From: an uncultured Croceicoccus sp.
Lineage (GTDB): Bacteria > Pseudomonadota > Alphaproteobacteria > Sphingomonadales > Sphingomonadaceae
Direction of reading: 5' to 3'
Length of the DNA: 64,000 nt
Assembly (NCBI RefSeq): GCF_947496385.1
Contig: NZ_CANMCP010000005.1
Span: 124,001 to 188,000, forward strand
The position numbers and the translations under genes were made by a program. This document shows positions 18,250 to 27,511 of this stretch, piece by piece (the first letter of the stretch is position 1; every line of letters starts with the position of its first letter). The notes beneath the pieces are model-generated. The model was not told the DNA's origin, did not search any database, and saw nothing but the letters and a program-made list of their open reading frames with translations.

Positions 18250-19203
18250 ATGGGGGGCGAAAATCTCATTACCGGCGTGATCGGCGGCGCGGCTGGCGGC
18301 GCGCGTCTGGACAAGGCGCTGGCCGAGGCGACCGAATTGTCGCGGGAGCGGGTGAAGGCGCTCATCGCCGAAGGCTGCGTGACGGTGGATGGGCAAGTGG
18401 CGTCCTCCGCATCGGCGAAGGTCGGCGACGGGGCATCGTTCACCATCGCCGTACCGCGCGCCATTCCGGCCGAGGCCGAGGCGCAGGCGATCCCGCTTTC
18501 CATCGCCTTTGAAGACGACCATCTGATCGTGGTGGACAAGCCGGCGGGCATGGTCGTGCATCCCGCCGCAGGGAATGCGGACGGCACGCTGGTCAATGCG
18601 CTGCTGCATCATTGCACGGGGCAATTGTCGGGCATTGGCGGGGTGGCGCGGCCCGGCATCGTCCATCGCATCGACAAGGATACCTCCGGGCTGCTCGTGG
18701 CGGCAAAATCGGATGTCGCGCACGAAGGGCTGGCCCGCCAATTCGCCGATCATTCCATCGAACGGGCCTATCGCGCCGTCGTGAAGGGGCGCCCGATGCC
18801 GCCGTCGGGGACGGTGCGCGGCATGATCGGGCGCAGTTCGAGCGACCGCAAGAAAATGGCCGTCCTGCCCGACGATACGGGGCGGGGGAAACACGCGGTC
18901 ACGCATTATCGCACGGAACGCACGCTGGACCGCGCGGCGCTTATCGAATGCAGGCTCGAAACCGGGCGTACGCACCAGATCCGCGTTCACATGTCGTCCA
19001 TAGGTCACATGCTAATCGGAGATCCAGTCTATGGGCGTTCCGATTCGCGGCTTCGGCCGATCCTTCACAGGATTTCCTTTCACCGTCAGGCACTCCATGC
19101 CGCGGTGCTGGGATTTATCCACCCCGTCACACACGACGAGGTGCGCTGCACAAGCGACCTGCCGCGCGACATGGTGGAACTTATCGAAGAACTTGGTGGT
19201 TGA
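18250..19203 (+). CDS. rluD: RluA/RluD family 23S rRNA pseudouridine synthase
   Basis: 317 residues. An S4 domain (about 15-75; RLDKALAEATELSRERVKALI) is followed by the RluA catalytic domain, with GIVHRIDKDTSGLLV carrying the catalytic aspartate near residue 142 and GRTHQIRVHM near 240. The S4-plus-catalytic layout and length match RluD, which modifies helix 69 of 23S rRNA. A longer start at 18223 is in frame and would lie inside the divergent M67 5' region. rpoH follows 125 bp downstream in the same direction. Confidence 0.9.
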   Translation: MGGENLITGVIGGAAGGARLDKALAEATELSRERVKALIAEGCVTVDGQVASSASAKVGDGASFTIAVPRAIPAEAEAQAIPLSIAFEDDHLIVVDKPAGMVVHPAAGNADGTLVNALLHHCTGQLSGIGGVARPGIVHRIDKDTSGLLVAAKSDVAHEGLARQFADHSIERAYRAVVKGRPMPPSGTVRGMIGRSSSDRKKMAVLPDDTGRGKHAVTHYRTERTLDRAALIECRLETGRTHQIRVHMSSIGHMLIGDPVYGRSDSRLRPILHRISFHRQALHAAVLGFIHPVTHDEVRCTSDLPRDMVELIEELGG

Positions 19204-19328
19204 TATTAAGAAATTCAACGGGCCAAACGACGGAAATTCGCCTATAACCATCTTGTGGCCGTCGACATGCAAGGTGCCCAGAAGGGGCCTGCGACCGGGG
19301 GCTGACGAATAGAAAGGTTTGAAGGAAA

Positions 19329-20234
19329 GTGGCAATTACGAAATCACCCAGCGTCCCGGCCCTTGGCGGCGAGCAGAGCCTCAACCGCTATTTGTCGGAG
19401 ATCAAGAAATTCCCCGTGCTGAAGCCGGAGCAGGAATACATGCTCGCGGTTCGCTACAAGGAGCATGAGGACAGGGAGGCCGCGGCACAGCTCGTCACCT
19501 CGCACCTCCGGCTCGTGGCGAAGATCGCGATGGGCTATCGCGGTTACGGCCTGCCGGTGTCGGACCTCATTTCCGAAGGCAATGTCGGCCTGATGCAGGG
19601 CGTCAAAAAATTCGAGCCCGATCGCGGGTTCCGCCTCGCGACCTATGCGATGTGGTGGATCAAGGCGTCGATCCAGGAATATATCCTGCGTTCGTGGAGC
19701 CTTGTCAAAATGGGCACCACCGCGGCGCAGAAGAAGCTGTTCTTCAACCTTCGCCGGATGAAGAAGAATCTCGAGGCGTTCGAGGATACCGACCTGCATC
19801 CCGACGACGTGAAGACCATCGCCAACGATCTCGGCGTGCCGGAGCAGGAGGTGGTCAATATGAACCGCCGCATGCTGATGGGCGGTGACAGCTCGCTCAA
19901 CGTTTCCATGCGCGGCGACGAGGAAGGCGCGAGCCAGTGGCAGGACTGGCTCACCGACGACCGCCCGCTTCAGGATGAAACCGTCGCCGATGCCGAGGAA
20001 AAATCGGTCCGCCACGAAATGCTGGTCGACGCGATGGACGTGCTGAACGATCGGGAGAAGCACATCCTGACCGAGCGGCGCCTGACCGAAAATCCGCAGA
20101 CGCTCGAGGAACTGTCGCAGGTTTACGACGTCAGCCGCGAACGCATCCGCCAGATCGAGGTCCGCGCCTTTGAAAAGGTGCAGAAAGCGATGCAGCGGAT
20201 CGCCGGCGAAAGGCTCGTCCCCGCCGCGGCCTGA
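19329..20234 (+). CDS. rpoH: RNA polymerase sigma factor RpoH (sigma-32)
   Basis: 301 residues with regions 2 and 4. Region 2 contains SHLRLVAKIAMGYRGYGLP and FRLATYAMWWIKASIQEYI; the diagnostic RpoH box reads QKKLFFNLR near residue 135; region 4 ends VSRERIRQIEVRAFEKV. It directs transcription of heat-shock genes; clpX, clpP and tig in this window are typical target types. Translation starts at a GTG preceded by a GAAGGAAA ribosome-binding site. A strong terminator follows. Confidence 0.96.
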   Translation: MAITKSPSVPALGGEQSLNRYLSEIKKFPVLKPEQEYMLAVRYKEHEDREAAAQLVTSHLRLVAKIAMGYRGYGLPVSDLISEGNVGLMQGVKKFEPDRGFRLATYAMWWIKASIQEYILRSWSLVKMGTTAAQKKLFFNLRRMKKNLEAFEDTDLHPDDVKTIANDLGVPEQEVVNMNRRMLMGGDSSLNVSMRGDEEGASQWQDWLTDDRPLQDETVADAEEKSVRHEMLVDAMDVLNDREKHILTERRLTENPQTLEELSQVYDVSRERIRQIEVRAFEKVQKAMQRIAGERLVPAAA

Positions 20235-20248
20235 CCCTACACACACAG

Positions 20249-20281
20249 AAAAGGCCCGTGCAGCGATGCGCGGGCCTTTTT
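20249..20281. terminator. rho-independent terminator between rpoH and map
   Basis: Inverted arms AAAAGGCCCG and CGGGCCTTTT are separated by about 12 bases, with a T-run on the plus side and an A-run on the other, serving the convergent rpoH and map genes. Confidence 0.85.
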
Positions 20282-20296
20282 GCTTGGGCCTCTGCG

Positions 20297-21064
20297 TTAC
20301 AAAAGCGGCCGCTCCCCCTGGCGCAGGGTCAGCACCTCCACCCCGTCCGCCGTCACCGCGACGGTATGTTCGAACTGCGCCGAAAGCTTGCCGTCGCCCG
20401 TCACCACAGTCCACCCGTCGTCCAGCGTGGCGACTTTCCGCGTGCCCTGATTGACCATCGGCTCGATGGTGAAGGTCATGCCCTCCACCAGCCGCTGCCC
20501 CGTGCCGCGCCGACCGAAGGCGAGCACCTGCGGTTCCTCGTGCATTTCGCGCCCGATCCCGTGCCCGCAATATTCGCGCACGATGGAGCAGCCGTTCCGT
20601 TTCGCATGGCGTTCGATCGCATGGCCGACATCGCCGAGCCGCGCGCCTGGCCGCACCTGCGCAATGCCCTGCCACATCGCCTCCTGCGCGATGCGGACAA
20701 TCCGCCGCGCGGCGGGCGCGACTTCGCCAACCATGTAGGTCTTGCTCGAATCCGCGATGAAGCCGTTCTTCTCCAGCGTGATGTCGAGATTGATGATGTC
20801 GCCTTCCTTCACGAATTCGGTCGCGCTCGGCACGCCGTGGCACACGACGTCATTTATCGAGCAGTTGAGGACATAGGCAAAGCCATATTGCCCCTTGCTC
20901 GCCGGGCGCGACGCCAGATCGCCTGTGATGAAACGCTCGACCAGATCGTTGATCTCCATCGTGGAGCGACCGGCGAGATCCACGCGATCCAGCATTTCGA
21001 AGACCGAGGCCAGCAGCCGCCCCGATATGCGCATCAGGGCGACTTCCTCCGGCGTCTTCACCAT
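20297..21064 (-). CDS. map: type I methionine aminopeptidase
   Basis: 255 residues, full length for bacterial MetAP-I. All five metal ligands are recognisable: NLDITLEKNG and FIADSSKTY (two aspartates), GHGIGREMHEEPQ (histidine), TFTIEPMVNQG (glutamate) and SAQFEHTVAV (glutamate). It removes the initiator methionine from nascent proteins. The ATG at 21064 starts one base after the stop of the ParD-like gene, so the two are coupled and read from the same upstream region with the tandem repeats. Confidence 0.95.
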   Translation of the reverse strand: MVKTPEEVALMRISGRLLASVFEMLDRVDLAGRSTMEINDLVERFITGDLASRPASKGQYGFAYVLNCSINDVVCHGVPSATEFVKEGDIINLDITLEKNGFIADSSKTYMVGEVAPAARRIVRIAQEAMWQGIAQVRPGARLGDVGHAIERHAKRNGCSIVREYCGHGIGREMHEEPQVLAFGRRGTGQRLVEGMTFTIEPMVNQGTRKVATLDDGWTVVTGDGKLSAQFEHTVAVTADGVEVLTLRQGERPLL

Positions 21065-21065
21065 T

Positions 21066-21269
21066 TCAGGCGGCGAGGTCCGGAATGTCGATATCCGCGG
21101 CGGCAAGCTGCGACCGGACGATCTCATTGAACGACAGCGCGGGATTGGCCTCCGCCAGCATGCCGATCTTCATCCAGTATTCCGCCTGCGCATTGATGGA
21201 GCGGCACATGACGGTGCTCGCCCGGCGGGCATCCTCATGCAGATCCTCGGCAATTTTCACGATGCCCAT
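21066..21269 (-). CDS. ParD-like (PF11903-type) small protein, orphan antitoxin-like
   Basis: 67 residues, MGIVKIAEDLHEDARRAS at the start and a helical body containing INAQAEYWMKIGMLAEANP. It resembles the ParD-like family, relatives of ribbon-helix-helix antitoxins, but no ParE or other toxin gene is adjacent; map is the next gene after one base. An AGAGGA ribosome-binding site lies 8 bases before the ATG. Six head-to-tail 11-bp units begin 22 bp upstream of the start, which is where an autoregulatory ribbon-helix-helix protein would be expected to bind. Binding is inference. Confidence 0.8.
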   Translation of the reverse strand: MGIVKIAEDLHEDARRASTVMCRSINAQAEYWMKIGMLAEANPALSFNEIVRSQLAAADIDIPDLAA

Positions 21270-21290
21270 GATGTCAGTCCTCTGTCAATA

Positions 21291-21355
21291 CGGTTCGTAT
21301 GTGTTTCATATATGGTTCGTATATGGTTCGTATATGGTTCGTATATGGTTCGTAT
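21291..21355. repeat. 11-bp tandem repeat array upstream of the ParD-like/map operon
   Basis: Four perfect contiguous copies of ATGGTTCGTAT (21312-21355) are preceded by a degenerate copy GTGTTTCATAT (21301-21311) and a ten-base copy CGGTTCGTAT (21291-21300). The array is far more AT-rich than its surroundings. A period of 11 bp puts every unit on nearly the same face of the helix. It lies between the divergent ParD-like gene (start 21269) and mtgA (start 21452), so it could control both. Confidence 0.95.
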
Positions 21356-21451
21356 AGCCAAGGCCGGCGATTGGCAAGATTCGCGCGGCATCCTGCCCAT
21401 TGCGGGCGACCGGGATTGCCCGATGCGGGGCGCGCGGATAGCGTGGCGCGC

Positions 21452-22144
21452 ATGGCACGATCCTCCTCCAACATTTTCGCCCGCCTGTTCGGCTTCCTCT
21501 TCCGCCTTGCGCTGCTCTTCGTGGTGCTTTCGCTGGTATGGGTGGGGGCCTATGCGCTTGTGCCCGTTCCGGTGACGGCCACGATGCTGATGGATGACAA
21601 CGGCATTACCAAGGACTGGACCCCGCTGTCCGAGATCGACCGCAACATGGTTCGCGCGGTCATCGGGGCGGAGGATGGCAAGTTCTGCTCCCACGACGGG
21701 TTCGATGCCGAAGCGATCGCCAATGCCATGGCCCGCAACGCGCAGGGCGGGCGTATCCGCGGCGGCTCCACGATCAGCCAGCAGACGGCGAAAAACGCCT
21801 TCCTGTGGCAGGACGGCGGCTATTTCCGCAAAGGCCTGGAGGCGTGGTTCACGTTTCTGATCGAGACGATCTGGGGCAAGCGCCGGATCATGGAAGTTTA
21901 TCTCAATATCGCGGAAACGGGCATCGGAACCTATGGGGTCGAGGCGGGCGCGATCCGCTATTTCAACCACGGCGCCGACCGGCTCTCGGCGGACGAGGCC
22001 GCGCGCATGGCCGCCGCCCTGCCCCTGCCGAAGGAACGTTCGGTGGTGAACCCGTCGGGCTTCACCCGCCGTTATGGCAATACCATCCGCGCCCGCATCG
22101 GGCAGGTGGAGCGCGACGGCCTCGACGCCTGCGTTTACAACTGA
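21452..22144 (+). CDS. mtgA: monofunctional biosynthetic peptidoglycan transglycosylase
   Basis: 230 residues: one N-terminal membrane helix (about 15-38) and a single GT51 domain without a transpeptidase. Motifs include IGAEDGKFCSHDGFD with the catalytic glutamate near residue 73, RGGSTISQQTAKNAFLW near 105, and KRRIMEVYLNIAETG near 148. It polymerises lipid II into glycan strands on the periplasmic side. The start at 21452 (MARSSSNIF) fits the family; the frame upstream only reads through the 11-bp repeats. Confidence 0.93.
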   Translation: MARSSSNIFARLFGFLFRLALLFVVLSLVWVGAYALVPVPVTATMLMDDNGITKDWTPLSEIDRNMVRAVIGAEDGKFCSHDGFDAEAIANAMARNAQGGRIRGGSTISQQTAKNAFLWQDGGYFRKGLEAWFTFLIETIWGKRRIMEVYLNIAETGIGTYGVEAGAIRYFNHGADRLSADEAARMAAALPLPKERSVVNPSGFTRRYGNTIRARIGQVERDGLDACVYN

Positions 22145-22173
22145 CGCCCCACCGGCGAACGGCGCGCACGAAA

Positions 22174-22203
22174 AAGCGCGGGAGGATCGCTCCTCCCGCG
22201 CTT
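22174..22203. terminator. bidirectional terminator between mtgA and the TonB receptor
   Basis: A perfect 13-bp stem AAGCGCGGGAGGA with its complement encloses a TCGC tetraloop. A-rich and T-rich flanks serve the convergent genes on both sides. Confidence 0.8.
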
Positions 22204-22225
22204 CTTTCATCTGTGCTGTCGCGGC

Positions 22226-24727
22226 TTAGTAGCCGATGATCAGCGAGAGGCTGGCCGCGCGCGGCGCACCGATCTGGGCAAAGCCGAAACCGCTGAGCGA
22301 GCCGCCGAAGAAGCCGACGTAATATTCGTCGAACAGGTTCGTCACGTTCAGCTGTACCGCCACATCGCCGCCCGTGGGGAATTCGGCGATGTTCAGACGC
22401 GCGTCGAGATCGACGATCGTGTAGGCCGGGACTTCATCCTCGTTCGTGTCGTTGATGAAGCGGGGCCCGGTCCGCTTGCCCTGCACGCCCAGTTCGAGCG
22501 GGCCGAGAGCAACCTGACCACGCGCACCGAAGCTGTACTCCGGCGTGCCCGATTCGCGGTTGCCCGCGGTCGGGATGATGCCGTTGTTGGGACCGAGCAC
22601 GTTGTCTTGAATTTCGGAGTCGTTGTACGAACCGAAGACGTAGATCAGCGTGTTGGTGGTCGGACGATAGGCGATGGAACCGTCCACGCCATACTTGTCG
22701 ACCTCGCCCAGGTTGCGGAATATGGTCGCGCCGTCGCCACCTCGCGCCTCCGGATCGAACGCGGATGCGAGACGATTATTATACTTCGTGTACCAACCCG
22801 CGATCTGCGCCTGGATACGACCACGCTGGAACCGCAGCCCCGCGTCGAAGCTGTCCGTGGTTTCGGGAACCGGCGCCCGCGCATCCACAACGAACAGAGA
22901 ATCGTAGAGTGGATCGGTACCCGGGACCGAAAGACCCTTGGCATAGTTAGCGAAAACCGAAGCCGCATCAGTGAGCGAGAAGGTCAGGCCGACATTCGGC
23001 AGCAACTTGTCATATTTGTACGTACGCGAAAGCGGCGCAACATAGGAAGGGTTAGCTGCTTCGTATGCTGACAAATCCTGACCGGCTGGTAGGCAGTCGA
23101 CGTCGCCCCCTTCATTAATCGTATAACAGTTCTGGTTCAATTCACGCTCGAAGAACGGAACGCGAAGGCCAAGAACAGTAGTGAGCCGATCATCGATAAA
23201 ACGACCGCGATACTCACCCGATATTTGATTCAATATCGCGTAAGACAGTCGATCGCGCTTATTGATCTGATTGCCGTTCACGTCGTTAAGAGCATTATCG
23301 ATTGCGAAAACATCGCTCGGCTCGCCGTTGTTCAGCATATTTGTAATCTGGCCGGTCTGGCGATGCCGAGCGTGGTCAAGGGTATAAGCCAGTCGAACGC
23401 GGTGGGCAGGCGCCAGGTCATAAATAACATTGGCGATAACACCATAGCGATTGGTCACGGTCTGGCTGGGCGCGTTGCCTGCGATGCCATCGAGCAGATC
23501 CCCATCGCCATTGAGATCGCGACCCAGATAATAACTTTGGTCAAACGAGCCAGTTAATGGAGTGCTGGTGTTGGCGGGAGTAAAAAAGCCTTCGTTCAAA
23601 ACAGCGTTACCGCCGCCATTGGCTTTAACATATTGATAGCTAGGATCAAAAGTGAACGTCAGGCCATCAGAAAGAGAGAAGCGCGACGAGCCACGAATAT
23701 TGCCTGTGTCGGACGGATTATAGCGGCGATAAAACGGTGCACCGCAACCATTCCTTCGGTCATAAACATCGGCGACGGCATTTTGGCCACCCTGCCCCAA
23801 CACCTGCCCGTCAGGAACGCTGCAGGGAAACGGCGCATCGCTTGGCTTTGACCAGATATTGAACCGGTCTTCCTTGGAGTACGTACCGTCATAAAACCGG
23901 AGCAGGTCGCCTAACCGTTCCGAACCGGCGAAATTGTTGCGGTTCTGGTTCCAGTGGCCCGCGACCGAGATGAAGTCGCCGTTGTTGCCGATATCCTGGA
24001 AGATACGGCCGTTGAACTGCGTCTTCTCGACTTCGCTATACGGGTTGTAGGGCACGCCATAGGAGGTGAAGCTGCCCGAAACGAACGCCCGCAGGCCGCC
24101 GCCGGTGATGTCGCCGGTGTCGACCATCGCGAACCCGCGCATGTAGAGCGAATTCTGGAAATCGTTCATGGCGAACACATCGCCCACCGACATGGTGGTG
24201 GTGATGCCGGGCTCCATGCCGGGGATGCGCGTGCGGATGTTGACGGTGCCGCCGGTGGCCGATGCGGTCGGGCTGTCGACGTCGGTGACGCCCAGGTTCA
24301 CGTTCACCTCTTCCAGCACTTCGGGGTCGACCTGCTGATTGGTGTAGAGCGCGTAATTGCCCGAATCGTTCAGCGGCAGACCGTCCAGCGTCTGCGAAAC
24401 GCGATCGGCGCCAAAGCCGCGAATGGTGAAGCCACCGCCCGACGAACCCCAGGGATCGTTGTTCTGAAAGCTGACGCCCGGAACCAGGTTGATGATGTCA
24501 TTGACCGTCTGGCCGGGGCGCTGACGACGGATAATTTCCTGGTTGAGGACCTGCTTCGCCTTGGGCGTGTCGGGAATTTCGACACCGCCGACGCTGCGGT
24601 CGCGGGCGCCGGTGACGACGATGACGTCTTCTTCGCTGAAGTCGATCGAGCCGGTCGACTGGGCATGTGCGGAAAGCGGCAACATGATCGCCACGACGGC
24701 GCTGCTGCCAAGGAGGAAGTTCTTCAT
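22226..24727 (-). CDS. TonB-dependent outer-membrane receptor
   Basis: 833 residues: signal peptide cleaved after SAHA (about 22), a TonB-box-like EEDVIVVTGA near residue 33, a plug domain (about 45-170; GGGFTIRGFGADRVSQTLDG), and a 22-strand-type barrel ending LSLIIGY with an aromatic terminus. Two cysteine pairs lie in predicted surface loops (about residues 303/324 and 533/543). It takes up an unknown ligand with TonB energy. The middle of the gene is clearly less GC-rich than both ends, suggesting a mosaic allele. It has a long upstream region and appears monocistronic. Confidence 0.93.
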   Translation of the reverse strand: MKNFLLGSSAVVAIMLPLSAHAQSTGSIDFSEEDVIVVTGARDRSVGGVEIPDTPKAKQVLNQEIIRRQRPGQTVNDIINLVPGVSFQNNDPWGSSGGGFTIRGFGADRVSQTLDGLPLNDSGNYALYTNQQVDPEVLEEVNVNLGVTDVDSPTASATGGTVNIRTRIPGMEPGITTTMSVGDVFAMNDFQNSLYMRGFAMVDTGDITGGGLRAFVSGSFTSYGVPYNPYSEVEKTQFNGRIFQDIGNNGDFISVAGHWNQNRNNFAGSERLGDLLRFYDGTYSKEDRFNIWSKPSDAPFPCSVPDGQVLGQGGQNAVADVYDRRNGCGAPFYRRYNPSDTGNIRGSSRFSLSDGLTFTFDPSYQYVKANGGGNAVLNEGFFTPANTSTPLTGSFDQSYYLGRDLNGDGDLLDGIAGNAPSQTVTNRYGVIANVIYDLAPAHRVRLAYTLDHARHRQTGQITNMLNNGEPSDVFAIDNALNDVNGNQINKRDRLSYAILNQISGEYRGRFIDDRLTTVLGLRVPFFERELNQNCYTINEGGDVDCLPAGQDLSAYEAANPSYVAPLSRTYKYDKLLPNVGLTFSLTDAASVFANYAKGLSVPGTDPLYDSLFVVDARAPVPETTDSFDAGLRFQRGRIQAQIAGWYTKYNNRLASAFDPEARGGDGATIFRNLGEVDKYGVDGSIAYRPTTNTLIYVFGSYNDSEIQDNVLGPNNGIIPTAGNRESGTPEYSFGARGQVALGPLELGVQGKRTGPRFINDTNEDEVPAYTIVDLDARLNIAEFPTGGDVAVQLNVTNLFDEYYVGFFGGSLSGFGFAQIGAPRAASLSLIIGY

Positions 24728-25082
24728 TGCAGATGTCCCCTGATACGGTGGTGACTACGAATCCCGTTAAAGCGGAAAAAACGGGGCGATCCCGATGCGG
24801 CGATTCGCCCGTTTATCCGCTTTCGGCGCCCCCTTAACGCCTCCTACGTGACAATCGAGTGACAAAACATGCGTCATTTGGGAACCTGTAATAAGCTTTC
24901 AAAAATAGGCCGCCGAATGGCGTCGTTAACCGTATCACATCGGCCCTGCGGCAAGATTCTGGCACGGGTCCAGAGCGCCAAAAAGATTTTCGCTGCACTG
25001 CGGTAAATCTGCAACGCTTCGGCGAAAGGGATCGGAAGGTGGGGCGGTTCGCATCCGTGGTTTTTGCGGTATAGGTCGCCGC
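24728..25082. other. intergenic region between divergent TonB receptor and CDF transporter
   Basis: 355 bp without a convincing gene. It is less GC-rich than the genes and must hold the promoters of both divergent neighbours. Several TTAA tetramers occur (near 24775, 24834 and 24929), but none forms a full two-half CtrA site. I found no convincing Fur, Zur or other operator palindrome by eye. Confidence 0.6.
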
Positions 25083-26012
25083 ATGGGTATTGGACACGAT
25101 CATTCGCACGGGCACGGGCACAGCCACGCACACGCGCCAAAGGATTACGGGCGCGCGTTCGCCATCGGCGTGATTCTCAACGTCGGGTTCGTCGCGATCG
25201 AGGGGTTGGCAGGGCTGATCTACGGCTCGATGGCGCTTCTGGCCGATGCGGGGCATAATCTTTCCGACGTGCTCAGCCTGCTCATCGCCTGGGGGGCGAG
25301 CATTCTTTCCCGGCGGCCTCCTTCGGCGCGGTTCACCTTCGGCTTGAAAAGCAGTTCGATCCTCGCCGCAATCGCGAATGCGGCGTTTCTGCTGATCGCA
25401 TTGGGCGCCATCGCGATCGAGACTTTGCGCCGGCTGTTCGATCCCGCCCCGGTCGAGCCGGGTCCGATCATGGTCGTTGCCGGGATCGGCATCGTCATCA
25501 ACACGGCCACCGCCTTGCTGTTCATGGCCGGGCGGAAAGGCGACCTCAACATTCGCGGCGCCTATCTGCACATGGTGGCGGATGCGGCGGTGTCCGCGGG
25601 GGTGGTGGGCGCGGGCCTGCTGATCTGGCTCACCGGTTTTGCCTGGATCGATCCCGTGACCAGCCTGCTGATCGTCGCGATCATCGCGGTGGGCACGTGG
25701 GGCCTTTTGAAGGACAGCGTGAAGATGGGCCTGCTCGCCGTGCCGGACAGCGTGGACGAAGGCGCGGTGCTGCAAACGCTGTCCCGCCTGCCCGGCGTGG
25801 CGGCGGTGCATGACCTTCACATCTGGCCGATGAGCACAACCGAAACCGCGCTGACCGCGCATCTGGTGATGCCGGGCGGACATCCGGGCGATGCGTTCCT
25901 GCACGATGTCGCGCACAGGCTGGACCATGATCACGGCGTGCATCACACCACGTTGCAGGTGGAACTCAATCCCGAGGCGGGCTGCGCGCTGGCCGATGGC
26001 ACGGTGGTATAG
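25083..26012 (+). CDS. cation diffusion facilitator (zinc/cobalt-type efflux transporter)
   Basis: 309 residues. A His-rich N-terminus (HDHSHGHGHSHAHA, residues 5-18) precedes six membrane helices and a cytoplasmic C-terminal domain (about 215-300). The transport-site motifs ADAGHNLSD in helix 2 and HMVADAAVS in helix 5 give the two H-x3-D pairs of the Zn-type CDF group. It exports Zn2+ or related divalent ions in exchange for protons. The C-terminal part contains AAVHDLHIWPM, typical of ZitB/CzcD-like members. Confidence 0.93.
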   Translation: MGIGHDHSHGHGHSHAHAPKDYGRAFAIGVILNVGFVAIEGLAGLIYGSMALLADAGHNLSDVLSLLIAWGASILSRRPPSARFTFGLKSSSILAAIANAAFLLIALGAIAIETLRRLFDPAPVEPGPIMVVAGIGIVINTATALLFMAGRKGDLNIRGAYLHMVADAAVSAGVVGAGLLIWLTGFAWIDPVTSLLIVAIIAVGTWGLLKDSVKMGLLAVPDSVDEGAVLQTLSRLPGVAAVHDLHIWPMSTTETALTAHLVMPGGHPGDAFLHDVAHRLDHDHGVHHTTLQVELNPEAGCALADGTVV

Positions 26013-26026
26013 GGCGCAACGCAAAA

Positions 26027-26050
26027 GGGCCGGAGGTTTCCCCCCGGCCC
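26027..26050 (-). terminator. terminator after clpX (shared with the CDF gene)
   Basis: GGGCCGGAGG pairs with CCCCCGGCCC with one mismatch around a short loop. Read on the minus strand it is followed by TTTTGC, suiting termination of clpX. Confidence 0.7.
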
Positions 26051-26078
26051 CTCGCTATCGCATGGAAATGGCGCGGTT

Positions 26079-27335
26079 TTACGCGGCCTCTTCCTTGGAC
26101 TTGTGCACCTGCACGGGTTCCTTGCGGCCCTCGACGACATCCTTGTCGACGACCACCTCGGCCACGCCTTCGAGCGTCGGCAGATCGAACATGGTATCGA
26201 GCAGCATGGCCTCCACGATGGAGCGCAGGCCGCGTGCGCCGGTCTTGCGCTTGATGCCCTTCTGCGCGATCGCCTCGAGCGCGTCGTCGGTGAAGGTCAG
26301 TTCGACATTCTCCAGCGCGAAGAGCTTCTGATACTGCTTGATCAGAGCGTTCTTCGGCTCCTTCAGGATCTTGACCAGCGCATCGACGTCGAGATCCTCG
26401 AGCGTGGCGATCACCGGGAGGCGACCGACGAATTCGGGAATGAGACCGAATTTCAGCAAATCCTCAGGCTCCGCCTTGGACAGAAGCTCGCCGACCTTTT
26501 TCTTTTCCGGGTCGGCGACATGGGCGCCAAAGCCGATCGAACGCTTCGCCATGCGGTCCGAAATCAGCTTTTCGAGGCCCGCAAACGCGCCGCCACAGAT
26601 GAACAGGATGTTCGTCGTGTCGACCTGCAGGAATTCCTGCTGCGGATGCTTGCGCCCGCCCTGCGGCGGGACCGACGCGGTCGTCCCCTCCATCAGCTTG
26701 AGCAAGGCCTGCTGCACGCCTTCACCCGACACGTCGCGCGTGATGCTCGGGTTCTCGGCCTTGCGCGTGATCTTGTCGATCTCGTCGATATAGACGATGC
26801 CGTGCTGCGCCTTCTCGACGTTATAGTCGCTGGCCTGCAGCAGCTTGAGGATGATATTCTCGACATCCTCGCCGACATAGCCCGCCTCGGTCAGCGTGGT
26901 GGCATCGGCCATGGTGAACGGCACGTCGAAGGTGCGCGCCAGCGTCTGCGCCAGCAGCGTCTTGCCCGAACCGGTCGGCCCGACGAGCAGGATGTTCGAT
27001 TTCGCCAGTTCGACATCGTCGTTCTTGCCGCCATGCTTCAACCGCTTGTAGTGATTGTGCACGGCCACCGACAGGACGCGTTTGGCCCGGTCCTGCCCGA
27101 TGACGTAATCGTTCAGGGTCGCGAAAATCTCGGCCGGGGGCGGAACGCCGCCGTCCTTCTTGCCGGCGATGCCCGCCTTGGTTTCCTCGCGGATGATGTC
27201 GTTGCACAATTCGACGCATTCATCGCAGATGAACACGGTCGGTCCGGCGATCAGCTTGCGCACCTCATGCTGCGACTTTCCACAGAAGCTGCAGTAAAGC
27301 GTGCTCTTGCTGTCCGTTCCGCTCACTTTGGTCAT
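26079..27335 (-). CDS. clpX: ATP-dependent Clp protease ATP-binding subunit ClpX
   Basis: 418 residues. A C4 zinc-binding domain (CSFCGKS and ICDECVELC, residues 16-45) is followed by the AAA+ module: [12 protein letters not shown] Walker A near 118, pore loop GYVGED near 151, Walker B IVYIDEID near 184, and sensor-2 KTGARGLRS near 370. It unfolds tagged substrates and feeds ClpP; in alphaproteobacteria it degrades CtrA in cell-cycle control. It lies 176 bp downstream of clpP, transcribed the same way. Confidence 0.97.
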   Translation of the reverse strand: MTKVSGTDSKSTLYCSFCGKSQHEVRKLIAGPTVFICDECVELCNDIIREETKAGIAGKKDGGVPPPAEIFATLNDYVIGQDRAKRVLSVAVHNHYKRLKHGGKNDDVELAKSNILLVGPTGSGKTLLAQTLARTFDVPFTMADATTLTEAGYVGEDVENIILKLLQASDYNVEKAQHGIVYIDEIDKITRKAENPSITRDVSGEGVQQALLKLMEGTTASVPPQGGRKHPQQEFLQVDTTNILFICGGAFAGLEKLISDRMAKRSIGFGAHVADPEKKKVGELLSKAEPEDLLKFGLIPEFVGRLPVIATLEDLDVDALVKILKEPKNALIKQYQKLFALENVELTFTDDALEAIAQKGIKRKTGARGLRSIVEAMLLDTMFDLPTLEGVAEVVVDKDVVEGRKEPVQVHKSKEEAA

Positions 27336-27511
27336 AAGTTATCCTGTATCGCCCGAATCCGGGCGGGGTCATAAAATCTACGCTTGCGCCTGCGATAATC
27401 AAGGTCGCTGTCCGCCCTGCGCATCAGCATGTGCATAACGCACTTGTGCTGACGCGCAGGTTAAGAACGGATGGCCGTGCCAAAATTATCGTCGCCGCGG
27501 CGTTTTGCCGC

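Noticed and set aside
21291-21355. The 11-bp repeat array as a CRISPR array or as the coding start of mtgA
   Set aside because: Repeats are contiguous without spacers and there are no cas genes. The translated repeat (YGSYMVRI-like) is not part of any transglycosylase; the mtgA family start is at 21452.
24834-26024. A 396-codon minus-strand frame opposite the CDF transporter
   Set aside because: Amino-acid content is that of a shadow frame, and the plus-strand gene has all CDF motifs.
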